55,000 nucleotides of DNA, from positions 1,061,249 to 1,116,248 of the forward strand of contig NW_004754926.1 in NCBI RefSeq assembly GCF_000188695.1, written 5' to 3'. The stretch's first letter is position 1, and every line of letters starts with the position of its first letter. The translations under genes were made by a program, and so were the position numbers. Shown here one piece after another: positions 12,393 through 21,007 of the stretch. The stretch comes from Salpingoeca rosetta (Eukaryota; Opisthokonta; Choanoflagellata; Craspedida; Salpingoecidae). The notes beneath the pieces are model-generated. The model worked only from the letters and a program-made list of their open reading frames with translations. It had not been told where the DNA came from and made no database searches.

Positions 12393-15124
12393 CAGCGAGC
12401 AGAGCGGAGAAGCCCTCGGGCCAGGAAGGGGCCAGCGAAACCACCACGACCGCCGCCGCCGCCGCAGCAGCAGCAGCAGTCACCGTGATGGTTGCGCAGT
12501 ATGCTTATGACCCTTCAGAAGGGGACGGATTGAAGCTGACATCTGGAGCAGAGGTGGAAGTGTCCCTTGTGCGTGATGATGGCTGGGCGTACGGCAGCTG
12601 CGAGGGCGCCGTGGGCTGGTTCCCTGCATCATATGTTGTGCCCAAGGACAGCGAACAAAATGCAGGTGGGCCCGGAAACCAGGGCAAGGGTACGCGGGCA
12701 AGCGACCTGTACGACAACGTGGGGGACGATGAGGAACTTGAGGACATGTATGAGCAGCTGTATGCGTTCCCGGTTGAGGCGGAGCCTGCTCCTTCTGGGC
12801 CGGATGCGTGCTACACTGCATTGTATGCGTACAGGCCAGTTGGGGAGGCGGATCTGGAGCTGCATGAGGACGACGTGTTGACGGTCATCGACAAGACAGG
12901 GGACTGGTGGCTGGGCAGGATTGGGGTGCGTGAGGGCTGGTTCCCGGGGACATATGTGAAACACACGCCTGAAAAGTACCGTCAACTCGCTGCGCAATCT
13001 GTCTTGCCGCCCCCGCCGTTGCCGCCTCCGAATCGCGGGAAGCAGCAGCAGCAGCAGCACAAGGAGGAAGGTGTACAGGGCGCGGGTCGTGCTAGCACGG
13101 AGGCAGCACCTGCAGCAGCAGCGGTGGCGAAGGACACGCCCTCCACCGCGCAGTTCCCAGCCTCTTCAGCACCGGCACCACCGCCAGCGCCGCCACCACC
13201 AGGGGCACCTTCGTCAGGAGCAGCGACCTCAACCGCCGTGTCAAAGAGCGTGAAGATGAAGGCAAAGCCACCACCTCCAAACAAGAGCAAGGCCAAGCAG
13301 CAACAGCAACAGCAACAGCAACAAGGAGGTACGCAATCGCCCGCCACCAACCCAATGGCCATACAGAGTGAGCTGGCGGCTGCTCTTGGGAAGCGGGGTG
13401 GTGCTGCCAATGAGTCCAACGGGGAGACTCACGACAGCAGCAGCAGCGGCAGCAGTAGCAAGGCTGGGAAACCGCTGCCAGCTGCGCTCCGCACTGCGCC
13501 ATCAGAGCCCAGTGGCAAGGGGGCACGTCGACTGCCGCCCCCCACGTCTGCGCCGCCGTCGCGCAAGCCACCGCCTCCAGTTGGGCAGGGCCGCAGCAGC
13601 AGCGGCGGGAAGCGCCAACAGCAACGGGGTGTGTCACGCCGTTCCCATGTGCGCAACCTGCGTCCACAGAGAGCCGTGCCTGCACCACCACCGCCGCCAC
13701 CAACCGCCGCACCTGCACAAGCGCCAAAGGCGGCGCCCACTGCAGCAAGTATGAAAAAGAAGCCGCCGCCGCCACAAGCGAGAGGAGCGGGGAAGCAGGA
13801 GGAGCAGCAAGATGCAGCGAAGATGCAGCTTGCCCCGCTGCCTGCAGCGCCTGCAGCGCCTGCAGCACAAAGTCCACATCAGCAGCCGTCAACGGGGGCA
13901 AAGACAGCACAGCAGCAGCAGCTCCGGGAACTGGCGCAGGTGGCAGCACAGCGGCATCCATCCTCCAGTGACGTGACTGCCAACAACAAAGCAACTGCTT
14001 TGACGTCTTCGTCGGCTGCTGCATTTTCTTCTTCGTCAACACAGGCGGCGTCGGTTGTCGTGCACGCGAAACCGCGTCCTCCACCGCCATCCAAGCAGGC
14101 GCCAACACGAAGCAGCGAAGCGCCTGCACCTGCTGCACGCGCTGCACCTGAACCAACCAAGCCTGCGTTGGCAGGCAGCGCGGTGAAGAAGGACGGCGCA
14201 CGTGTGAGCACCGCAGCAGCGGTGACGACTGCAAAGACGGATGGTGCGGATAACTCAGGTGCCGGGCGGCCGAAACCGCCACCGCCGAAGAAGCCAGGTC
14301 AACTTGCCGGCCACAAGGTCGCGCCCGCCGCCACCAAACCAGCACCTGCAGCCAGGGAGGGCGGCGTTGGTGGTGGTGATGGTACGAATGGCTATGGCAA
14401 CAATGGCAACAATTTGGTAAAGGAGCTGGGGAAATCCCTCAAGCAGCAAGCACCCGCGACATCAGGGGCAGCAGCTCCCCATGCTGACAAGGGCGCGAAG
14501 CACAAGCTGCCACCACCGCGAGCGACAGCAGCCGTCACGCAGGCGCCGCCGTCGAGTGCGCTGCCGCCCCCACGTCAAGCGCGCCCAGCCAAACAGCAGC
14601 AGCAACAGTCAGCACAGCCTGTACAGTCTGTACCGCCAGCTCAGCAGCAACAGCCACAGCGTGAGCAGCAGCCAGCGCAACGACCACAGCGCAAGCCGAG
14701 TGTGAGACCCACAACCAGGCCGGTAGGGAGCCCTGGGGTGAAGAAGCCCGCAACAGCGCCTGCGTCGGGCGCATCAACAGCGGCACCACGTGCAAGCGTG
14801 AAAGCGACACCAGCGCGTACAGCGCCTGCCCTGACCAAACCACAGGCGGCAGTGTCACCGTCAGCACCAGCTAAGCCGCGCGCCCCTGCACGGGCATCAA
14901 CAGCACGCAAGCCACCCGCTCACGCTTTGAGCCGAGACGGCGGAGACACCAAGACGAGCAGTTCCCGCACACCACCCGCACCCTCGTCGTCAACGCCGGC
15001 ATCAGCAGCATCTGCAACGACAACGGCAGCAACGTCAGGACCATCGCGGCCCTCGGCACCATCTGTGCGCAAGTCGGCACCAACAGCGACGCCACCCGCC
15101 TCCCGCAAGCACCCGAACCACCAC

Positions 15125-15176
<52 letters not shown>

Positions 15177-15379
15177 CACAGCGACGACCAGCACCGCGGG
15201 CGACTCGTGTGCCTGCGAGCTCGAGTTCTTCTTCGTCGTCGCCTTCGACTGCGGGGCCTTCACGCCCAGCTGCACGCGCAAGCACGCGCACAGGTGGCGC
15301 TTCGCAGGGTGCGCCGAGCCGACCACCAGCACGCCCATCTGCTGGGCCGCGCGCACGAACCAGCAACCAGGCCTCGTCA

Positions 15380-15410
<31 letters not shown>

Positions 15411-15667
15411 CTGTGGCGGCTGCACGGAAGCGTACAAACCCGGGCGAAGCGAGCACGGCGAAGAAAAACAAGGGGGGTGGCGACGGAGGTGGATCGAGCG
15501 TGTGCAAGGCGATTGTGACGTATGTGGCACGAACGGCGGAGGAGCTGTCGTTTGAGGAAGGCGAGGTGATTGTTCAGCTTTCACCCGCCGTGAATGGGAT
15601 CTGCAAAGGCATGAAACAGGATGGCACAGTCGGCACCTATCGTGCTGCTCACGTCGATTCCTTCTAA
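1467..15667 (+). CDS. Giant single-pass receptor-like protein: SOD-like repeats, furin-like Cys-rich block, TM, four SH3 domains
   Basis: Coding blocks are ?-1518, 1988-5147, 5442-5946, 6228-10076 and 10524-15667 (TAA). Phases agree at all four junctions. Exon 1 encodes a signal peptide core (LWCLLLAAALVLAACAP). Then come about a dozen repeats of roughly 150 residues with Cu/Zn superoxide dismutase landmarks: C.SAGSLFDPF, C.VGDLSSKHG, LPLSGPHSIAGRTLVV and a closing RLAC/GCG. A furin-like Cys-rich block interrupts the array, and a Thr-rich stalk and a transmembrane helix follow it. The cytoplasmic side has three typical SH3 domains, a long Pro/Ala/Gln-rich tail and a terminal atypical SH3. The likely role is a surface receptor or adhesion protein that recruits Pro-rich partners; this is inferred from architecture only. 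Oddities: no ATG is found (1467 is a CTG in the right frame), the first repeat is duplicated, and one base seems missing near 4926. The exon linking the two duplicate copies is unresolved. Confidence 0.75.
1519..1987 (+). repeat. Intron 1 of the receptor gene, a CA-based minisatellite
   Basis: Almost the whole intron is imperfect CA repeat with recurring ACATCCACACAAACGCACAC-type units at about 1609-1865, then a CT-rich stretch and the acceptor TTGCTCGCAG. Donor and acceptor are in phase 1, giving the join Ala-Pro|Ala-Ser. The repeat also reads open as His-Thr peptides, so a gene finder could wrongly include it as coding. Confidence 0.7.
1871..3703 (+). repeat. 963-bp direct tandem duplication
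   Basis: The block from about 1871 to 2740 recurs at about 2834-3703 at a constant offset of 963 bp (321 codons). It covers the tail of intron 1 and the first SOD-like domain plus the start of the next. I see about six substitutions, all in the first 190 bp. About 640 bp then show no visible difference before a one-base gap (TTCACATCC at 2694 against TTCACCATCC at 3657). The first copy ends abruptly at about 2740 in unrelated sequence and CA repeat. This is either a very recent duplication or two haplotypes assembled in series. Confidence 0.85.
1988..9940 (+). other. Array of catalytically dead Cu/Zn-SOD-like ectodomains
   Basis: Each repeat keeps the SOD fold landmarks and the disulfide cysteines: the Cys before the FNP-like turn and the Cys in the terminal RLACGVIG-like strand. 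The metal ligands are mostly gone. The HVHE position reads RVHE, WEVRE, WMIS or VWQLQ. GPHFNP becomes GSLFDP or GSVFNP. RHVGDL becomes RCRVGDL. The ligand His after GRTLVV is Thr or Ser. Good examples lie at about 3700-3960, 4450-4930, 8220-8520, 8520-9060 and 9480-9940. Substitution of the ligands rules out normal dismutase chemistry in these repeats, so a structural or binding role is likely. Confidence 0.7.
7750..8070 (+). other. Furin-like / growth-factor-receptor-type Cys-rich block
   Basis: About 105 residues contain two copies of C..GGCTGP.P..CVGGCR followed by further regular cysteines, ending near CPLGTLAGDDGVC. The spacing matches the furin-like repeats of growth factor receptors. 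It sits between SOD-like repeats rather than at an end of the ectodomain. Confidence 0.75.
9940..10076 (+). other. Poly-Thr mucin-like stalk
   Basis: Roughly thirty consecutive Thr codons, nearly all ACC, ACA or ACG mixtures, are followed by Thr/Ala/Pro-rich sequence up to the GTATGT donor at 10077. Such a stretch is expected to be heavily O-glycosylated and extended, holding the repeat array away from the membrane. Confidence 0.7.
10077..10523 (+). repeat. Intron with CACTCCACAC minisatellite
   Basis: The last intron of the receptor gene contains many near-identical units of ACTCCACACAAACACACACA or ACTCCACACACGCAC between about 10305 and 10510, ending at the acceptor CCCCGCAG. The join is phase 1 and gives Gln-Arg-Val-Thr. 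Confidence 0.7.
10970..11044 (+). other. Single transmembrane helix of the receptor
   Basis: The hydrophobic segment PIPIIAGAAGGFVVLCALIA and the next four residues are followed directly by the basic stop-transfer run RGRRRRHR. Combined with the signal peptide this predicts a type I orientation with the SH3 domains in the cytoplasm. Confidence 0.85.
11557..12966 (+). other. Three SH3 domains in tandem
   Basis: SH3-1 (about 11557-11721) has ALHDYDS, NGWWCGKI and GWFPSSFV. SH3-2 (about 12484-12642) has AQYAYDP, DGWAYGS and GWFPASYV. SH3-3 (about 12809-12963) has ALYAYRP, GDWWLGRI and GWFPGTYV. All keep the ALYDY, Trp and FP..YV ligand-binding signature, with SH3-2 having WA in place of WW. A poly-Asn run (about 12331-12390) and a poly-Ala run lie between SH3-1 and SH3-2. 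Confidence 0.9.
12967..15496 (+). other. Pro/Ala/Gln-rich cytoplasmic tail with SH3-ligand-like motifs
   Basis: About 840 residues are dominated by Pro, Ala, Ser, Lys and Gln. Repeated KPPPP, RPPPPSK and KPPPPK-type segments near 13265, 13560, 13755, 14075 and 14270 fit class I or II SH3 ligand motifs. Poly-Gln runs occur at about 13297-13326, 15127-15176 and 15382-15410. The tail could bind the protein's own SH3 domains or those of other receptors. Confidence 0.75.
15497..15664 (+). other. C-terminal degenerate SH3
   Basis: The last 56 residues follow the SH3 pattern (AIVTYVA, EELSFEEGEVI) but the Trp-Trp position reads Ile-Cys and the GLFP..YV end reads GTYRAAHV. The hydrophobic ligand groove is therefore altered. 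Confidence 0.65.
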
Positions 15668-17153
15668 TGTGCTACGTGTGTATTGTTATTGTTATTGTGG
15701 TTGTGTGTGTGTGTCGTGGGTTTGTGTGTATTGTGGCTGTGTGTGTGTGTGTGTGGAGGTGTGCGCCCTGCATTGCAGCACCCTTGCACTGCAACGCCCT
15801 GCATTGCAACGCCCTGCATCTCTGTTGGCGCTCCTTTACGTGTGCATTTCTTTTTCAGGTGTTTTGTCATTTTGGTGTTCTTGATCTTGTTTTTGTGAGT
15901 GGAGTCGAGTTTCCTTCGCTGCCACTCTTGTGCAGGCACAAGATGTGCTGTTTGTTGTGTTTATGGATTGACGATGACTGTAGTGCAAGCGAGAAGCGAG
16001 CGAGAGTGTTTAGTCAGCGACCCTGTTTGACGGCAACGTCACCCGAGTCAAAAACTACCATACATACATACATCCATCCATGGACTCGTTGCGAGCTCCA
16101 ATGTTGCAGAGCTCCAAACCAGGGTGATGAGGCAACGTCACACAACAACACCACACCAACAAACACGCCAACAAAACACAACAACGTGCAAAACTCGTTT
16201 GCGTGCCACCTGGCTGGTTGGCATAGGCATGCTAGGCATGGCATGTTGCTGGGGCCGTGGTTGTTGCGTGGGTGCGTGCCCTCGTTTGCGTCAACCGCCA
16301 GCACCCTCCAAGCAAGCAAGCAAGCCCAGCAAGCAAGTAAGCGTGTCGTTTCCGGACAAGCAGAACAAACGCCCAAACCGCACAACGCCACGTCATGGTA
16401 TTGTGCGGAATATTGACTGAAATCTTGTACAATTTATCGTCAACCGGGAGTCCTACCCCGGGTTTTTTTTGCGCCGGTGTGCTCATGCTTGGCTCGTCAG
16501 CACTTGTTCTGAAAGCAGCAAGGCAACCCAACGGCCAGCGTGGAAACGCAGAAGCCGCCAGCAGGGACACCGCAAGTGCGCATGCGCAAGCGAAAAGCAC
16601 TCCGAAGCCGCGCAGCAGCGCAGTTCCCGCAGCCCATCAGCACTCGCCCGCGCACGCTCTCGTCGTTGCTCTTGTGCGTCGTGCCGTGTGTCGTGCCTTG
16701 TTTGGAGTGCTGTGCGCGTGTGCGTGTGCGTGTGCGCTTGTGCGTGCTTCCTGGGCTGTGCTCACATTTTTCTCACCACCACCAAACCTCGGCAGCTTCG
16801 TCTCTTTTGCGAAGCGCACGGGGTTCCGGAGGGCTCCGAGACACGAAACCACCACCACCACACCCAATAGACTAGCTGCTGCCACAAAACATCACCGAGT
16901 TCCCATATTCCCCCTTCTGTCGTTCTCTCCCTCTCCTCCTCCTCCTCGTCCTTCCCTTCTTCTTCCATTCTTTCTGCCATTCTTTCCCTTCCTCCACCTC
17001 GACTCGTCTGCTACGACTGTTCGATCCCTGAACCAGCTCCCCCTATTCCACCCCCCCCCTTCCAACCTTTCTCTGTGTTTTGGCTTGAACCATCTATCTC
17101 CCTGGGTTGTTCTTGTTTGTCTTCTCCCTTGAGCAACGGCATTTTTTCCTGTG
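15668..17153. other. 1.5-kb intergenic region
   Basis: It holds the 3' UTR of the receptor gene and the promoter and 5' UTR of the bZIP gene. A (TG)n stretch lies at about 15690-15755. A short direct repeat (GCAACGCCCTGCATT, about 15770-15825) follows. AAGC tetranucleotide repeats occur near 16310-16345, and a pyrimidine-rich leader spans 16905-17050. Open frames here lack conserved content. I see no gene. Confidence 0.5.
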
Positions 17154-19220
17154 ATGCACAGAGTTTGCTTTGCGGGCCACTCCTCGACCCATGCATCTCC
17201 TTTCTGCTCCGTCGCTGGTGAGGAAGACGACGACGACGACGACGACAATCGGCGCTCACCGCTCAACCTCTTTGACGAAACACTTCACACTGCTTCAAGC
17301 GCAGGCAGCAGCAACAGTCTTCACTCTACTGACGCTGAAGCCTTCGTGAGCTTCCCGGACAGCACCAGCGCCGCCCTTTACTCAACCACCAAGCTTCCTC
17401 CGCCGCTCCCGCTTCCCTTGCCTCAGCAGCAGGAACAAGAAGAGCACGAAGATCTTGAGGACGACGAAGGCCTTGTCCTTAACCTCTCCCCTTTGTCCAA
17501 CTGCCCCGCCGAGTGCGACGCCACCTCTCTGCCTTTCCCCGACTTTGGGAACCCCTTCAAGACGGCAAGCCAACAAGAAGCACGCTCATCCTCCGACGCT
17601 GCCGCGCCAACCACCAATGTTGCGACGGCGCCAACGGTCGAGTTTTTCGACCTCCTAGCGCAGGATCAGCCTTCGCCAGGCTTCTTCCCCTTGCCGCCAG
17701 GCACCCCGCCTCCGGCCTCGTCCTCCGCCGCGGCCCAGACGACTGGCGCTACCGCCAGATCAGCCGTCACGACCAACGGCAACGGCAACGTCACGCCAGC
17801 CTCAGCTGCTGGCACGACCATGACTGATGCCGTGATGGTGGGCGGTTTGCAGGCGTCGGCCCAGGTGACGCAGATGTCTGTGAGCAGGGCGCAGGGCATG
17901 CCCCCAGGTGTGCCCGCCACGGCAACGCTGGACCTGTGGAACGTGGACTTTCTCAACGAGGCAGCGTGCTCGTCGTCGCCGACCCCGCCCGCCATGCTGA
18001 GCGCTCTGGCGCCCTACATGCCGCAGGACGCCATGGTGAACGGCGCTGCCGGCAATCAGGGTGTTGCGCAGGCATCGGCTCGCCGCTCGTGCCTAGCACC
18101 GCGCCGCTCTGGGCAGCACAGCATGCCGCCAGCCCTTTCGCTGGCCGCCAGCAACTACAACAACTACGCCAGTTACAGCACCTTCACGGCCAACGCCAAC
18201 CCCGGCAATAACAACACCAACAGCAGCAGCAGCGCAAATCCAGCGGTTTCGTACGCGTACTCGCCCAGCGGCGTGCCCGCCGTGCTGGTGCCGATGATGG
18301 CGCCACAGCACTCGGCAGCGGCCCTCACCCACGCTGGCAACATGGTGGAAGGCCGTGTCGCGAGCACCGGCACGGGCACCATCACGGGGAACAGCAGCAC
18401 GTACAGCGGGAGCGACCTCAAGACGGAGGAGCAGCTCTCCCCCTCGCCTGTCGCCAACATGCTCTCCGAGGACGATGAACAGGCGCTCGACTTTGCCATG
18501 TGCGGCGACCCCATGTTGATGGACACGCGCACGACAACGCCGCCGCCGCCAGCGAACCGGCTGCGCGCACCGATGACCCGCGGTCGCAGGCGCAGGCGCA
18601 GCAAGCGGCAGCAAGCAGCTGTCTCGCAGGCATCGCAGCCGCACGTGATGACCATGATGCCTGCAAGCATCAGCGCCATGGCGAGCAGCAGCATGTCCTC
18701 AGCGGGCTCTGCACCGCGGAGAAGCCTGCGCCAGAAGCAACAGGGCCAAGTGCACAAGCAGCGCAGCAAGCAGTCCAAGCGCCACCAGCAGCAGCAGGAG
18801 GAGGAGGAGGAGGAGGAGCAAGAGACCTCGCCTCCATCGTCCAACTCGAGTGATCACGGGCACAGCAGCGCCCATCACCCGCACAAGCGCGGCGTGAAGC
18901 TCGAGTCCAAGTACCAGTGGGACGAGCACCTCCTCACCATGCCACGTGCTGAATTTGTGCACTTTACGCGCACCAACAAGCACCTGACTGCGGATCAGCT
19001 GCAAGACCTGCGACAGACGCGCCGCCGCATGAAGAACAGGCTGTACCAGAAGGATGCCCGGGACAGGCGGTTCATCAGGGTTGCGCGGGAGCGGGAGTTG
19101 ACCCGCCACCAGCTGCAGGCGTCTGTGCGCCGTCTCTCTGCACGCTGCCTTCGTCTTGAGGCCATCATCCGCGCCCACTGCCCAGAACAGCTCACCACCC
19201 TCACCGAAGAGCAGCTGTGA
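17154..19220 (+). CDS. bZIP transcription factor, Maf/CNC-like
   Basis: One uninterrupted frame of 688 residues runs from the ATG at 17154 to TGA. The first ~580 residues are low-complexity (Ser, Ala, Pro, Asn), with an acidic run near residue 25 and acidic clusters that could serve as activation segments. A basic, Gln-rich linker precedes the conserved end. From about residue 586, DEHLLTMPRAEFVHFTR, then LTADQLQDLRQTRRRMKNR, resembles the extended homology region that precedes the basic region in Maf and CNC factors. The bZIP signature N-x7-R (NRLYQKDAR) follows, then a short leucine-heptad segment. The protein should bind DNA as a dimer in the nucleus. The weak, short zipper suggests heterodimerisation, which is an inference. 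A short N-terminal intron (GTGAGG at about 17218) cannot be excluded. Confidence 0.75.
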   Translation: MHRVCFAGHSSTHASPFCSVAGEEDDDDDDDNRRSPLNLFDETLHTASSAGSSNSLHSTDAEAFVSFPDSTSAALYSTTKLPPPLPLPLPQQQEQEEHEDLEDDEGLVLNLSPLSNCPAECDATSLPFPDFGNPFKTASQQEARSSSDAAAPTTNVATAPTVEFFDLLAQDQPSPGFFPLPPGTPPPASSSAAAQTTGATARSAVTTNGNGNVTPASAAGTTMTDAVMVGGLQASAQVTQMSVSRAQGMPPGVPATATLDLWNVDFLNEAACSSSPTPPAMLSALAPYMPQDAMVNGAAGNQGVAQASARRSCLAPRRSGQHSMPPALSLAASNYNNYASYSTFTANANPGNNNTNSSSSANPAVSYAYSPSGVPAVLVPMMAPQHSAAALTHAGNMVEGRVASTGTGTITGNSSTYSGSDLKTEEQLSPSPVANMLSEDDEQALDFAMCGDPMLMDTRTTTPPPPANRLRAPMTRGRRRRRSKRQQAAVSQASQPHVMTMMPASISAMASSSMSSAGSAPRRSLRQKQQGQVHKQRSKQSKRHQQQQEEEEEEEQETSPPSSNSSDHGHSSAHHPHKRGVKLESKYQWDEHLLTMPRAEFVHFTRTNKHLTADQLQDLRQTRRRMKNRLYQKDARDRRFIRVARERELTRHQLQASVRRLSARCLRLEAIIRAHCPEQLTTLTEEQL

Positions 19221-20077
19221 GGCTGTGTCGGCGTGTGCGTGTGTGTGCGTGTGCGTGCGAATGTTAGACAAGCTGCTGCTGCTCTTTGAACACGTTTTTT
19301 TTTTTTTGTGTGTGTGTGTGTGCTGCTCATTTCCCATGCCAGGTTATATCTGAGCCTGTGTTGTGATTTGTCTTTTTTCGTGATGCTGATCGATCATGAT
19401 TGGGGTGTTGATGACAAGCTTGACTGACAACAAGCTTGCGCGTGTGTACCTGCAAGCCTTCTGCTGACTAGCCCCTGTGCACATGTGTGTATGTGTGTGA
19501 ATGTGCGTAACGTCCATCCCTTCGTCTTACGCTACAATTGCTGACGCTTTGTATGTTAATTGAAAGTCGTGTTGACATTGAAGACACTCCCCGAGTCAAG
19601 TCAAGCCATGGTACAGGGTGCGGGTGGAAGGGTGAAGGCCGATAAGATTTGATTTGGTAGCTGTATTGAATGAAAATGAGATGGCACGTGATATGCACCC
19701 AAGCAGCAGCAGCAGCAGCTGCTGCTGCAAAGTGTGTGTGGGAGAGATTGAGGAGGGCAAAGCAAGCGTGCAGTGGGGTTCAACTATCAAGAAAGGAGAG
19801 GGAGCGGTAACGACATCGAAGGGTCAAGTGACCAAGGGAAAACGACCAACACAAGGGACACAGGCATACGCAAGCATGGACACGTACAAGCGCACACATA
19901 CACAAGCAGAAAAAGAACAACTAAAACCACACTCACACACAATACACACACAATACACACAAAGAAGCATACAAACACACACACACACACACACAAAGAA
20001 TCACACACAAAAACACACACACAATACACACACACACAATACACACACACAATACACACACACACACACGTGGAGCG
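19221..20077. other. Intergenic region between convergent genes
   Basis: 3' flanks of the bZIP gene (+) and the CXorf65-like gene (-). It holds a T-run at about 19295-19307, a CAG/CTG inverted run at about 19704-19728, and a long (CA)n with AATACACA interruptions at about 19930-20070. No gene is seen. Confidence 0.55.
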
Positions 20078-20659
20078 TCAGGAGGTGATGGAGGGGTGTT
20101 TTGATTTGGACTTGACAAGATTAACCCGAGAGATGCGGCGTGAAGCGCTCTTCTTCAATGAGCCTGTTTTGCCCGGGGGATGGATTTCAAACTGAGGGAA
20201 TCGAGAGGCGATGACATCCGCCTGCAACAGGGGCGAGAACCGGTACCGGCCGACACTCATGGACACGACGTCTTCCTCCTCCTCCTTCTTGCGTCGCCCA
20301 GATGTGGAGCGCGTTGAAGACGGTCTCGATGGTGGGGCAACGGATGCAGTCTCCGAATCAAAGCCATCACCCAGCGCCAGTGGCATCAGCAGCACCGGGA
20401 CCATCACCGAACGCGACTTGAGCACCGTGGTCACAGGCTGGCTGGAGTTGGCGAGCTCGGGCAACAGCGCCAGGCGGCCGCGGTCTGTGGCCAGGTCCAC
20501 CTTTGAATCCGGTGGGATGCTGCATATTTGTGCAACCTGGTCATAAAAGTGGCACACTTGGCAGTCCAGGTTCAAGTACGTCACCGTCCCAGCCCCATGT
20601 ACCACCTCCACAAAGTTGGCTTCCCCTCCACCACCGCCGCTGTTGTCGTCCGTGCCCAT
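20078..20659 (-). CDS. CXorf65-like protein
   Basis: An intronless frame of 193 residues starts at the ATG complementary to 20657-20659. The N-terminal ~70 residues match my memory of the animal CXorf65 family: a VVHG start, a conserved Cys, then C.IPPDSKVDLATDRGRLALL, which parallels HLPP...DL.DETG.LKLL. The middle is Ser/Arg-rich with an acidic-basic run, and the C-terminus is basic (SLKKSASRRISRVNLVKSK). The family has no established function that I know of. No signal peptide or membrane segment is visible. It lies 348 bp from the stop codon of EXO70 on the same strand, with its own start and no sign of being spliced to it. Confidence 0.6.
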   Translation of the reverse strand: MGTDDNSGGGGGEANFVEVVHGAGTVTYLNLDCQVCHFYDQVAQICSIPPDSKVDLATDRGRLALLPELANSSQPVTTVLKSRSVMVPVLLMPLALGDGFDSETASVAPPSRPSSTRSTSGRRKKEEEEDVVSMSVGRYRFSPLLQADVIASRFPQFEIHPPGKTGSLKKSASRRISRVNLVKSKSKHPSITS

Positions 20660-21007
20660 CGCGTCTGTTGACTGCGTCGTTGGCTGCTGGCCGAGTGGTC
20701 GTCAGGGCGAACAGGTTAGCGACATCAAAAAATGCAGTGTGGTCTGCTTGTTTGGTTGTCGCTGCTGCTGTGTCGCTGCTGTTGTGCTTTGTTTGCGACT
20801 ACCTGCTGCCTGCGTGTCTCACAACATCACAACACCACATCATTGTCCGTCCATATCCTTGTCACACTGTCACCATCAGTCTGCCTGTCCGTGCCAGTGT
20901 GACGTGACCACTGCACACCTGCGCGAGCCAGAGTGTTGTTCTCCCCCTACCCCGTTGTTGCGATCAAAAAAGTTGTTGTGTGGTTTACTTACTTACACGC
21001 GCCCTTG
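20660..21007. other. Gap between two minus-strand genes
   Basis: A 348-bp stretch containing the promoter of the CXorf65-like gene and the 3' end of EXO70. I see no conserved motif or coding sequence. Confidence 0.5.

Noticed and set aside
12103..12483. Long antisense frames opposite the receptor's Asn/Ala/Gln runs, including a poly-Leu one
   Set aside because: They are reverse readings of codon repeats (AAC, GCC, CAG) in a clearly coding sense strand.
15127..15176. CAG repeat considered as a splicing acceptor array
   Set aside because: The surrounding frame is continuous from SH3-1 to the stop codon and needs no intron.
16395..17132. A 245-codon plus-strand open frame before the bZIP gene
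   Set aside because: Composition is mixed and low-complexity, without recognisable domains. It overlaps the pyrimidine-rich leader of the bZIP gene, and open frames of this length are common in this GC-rich DNA.
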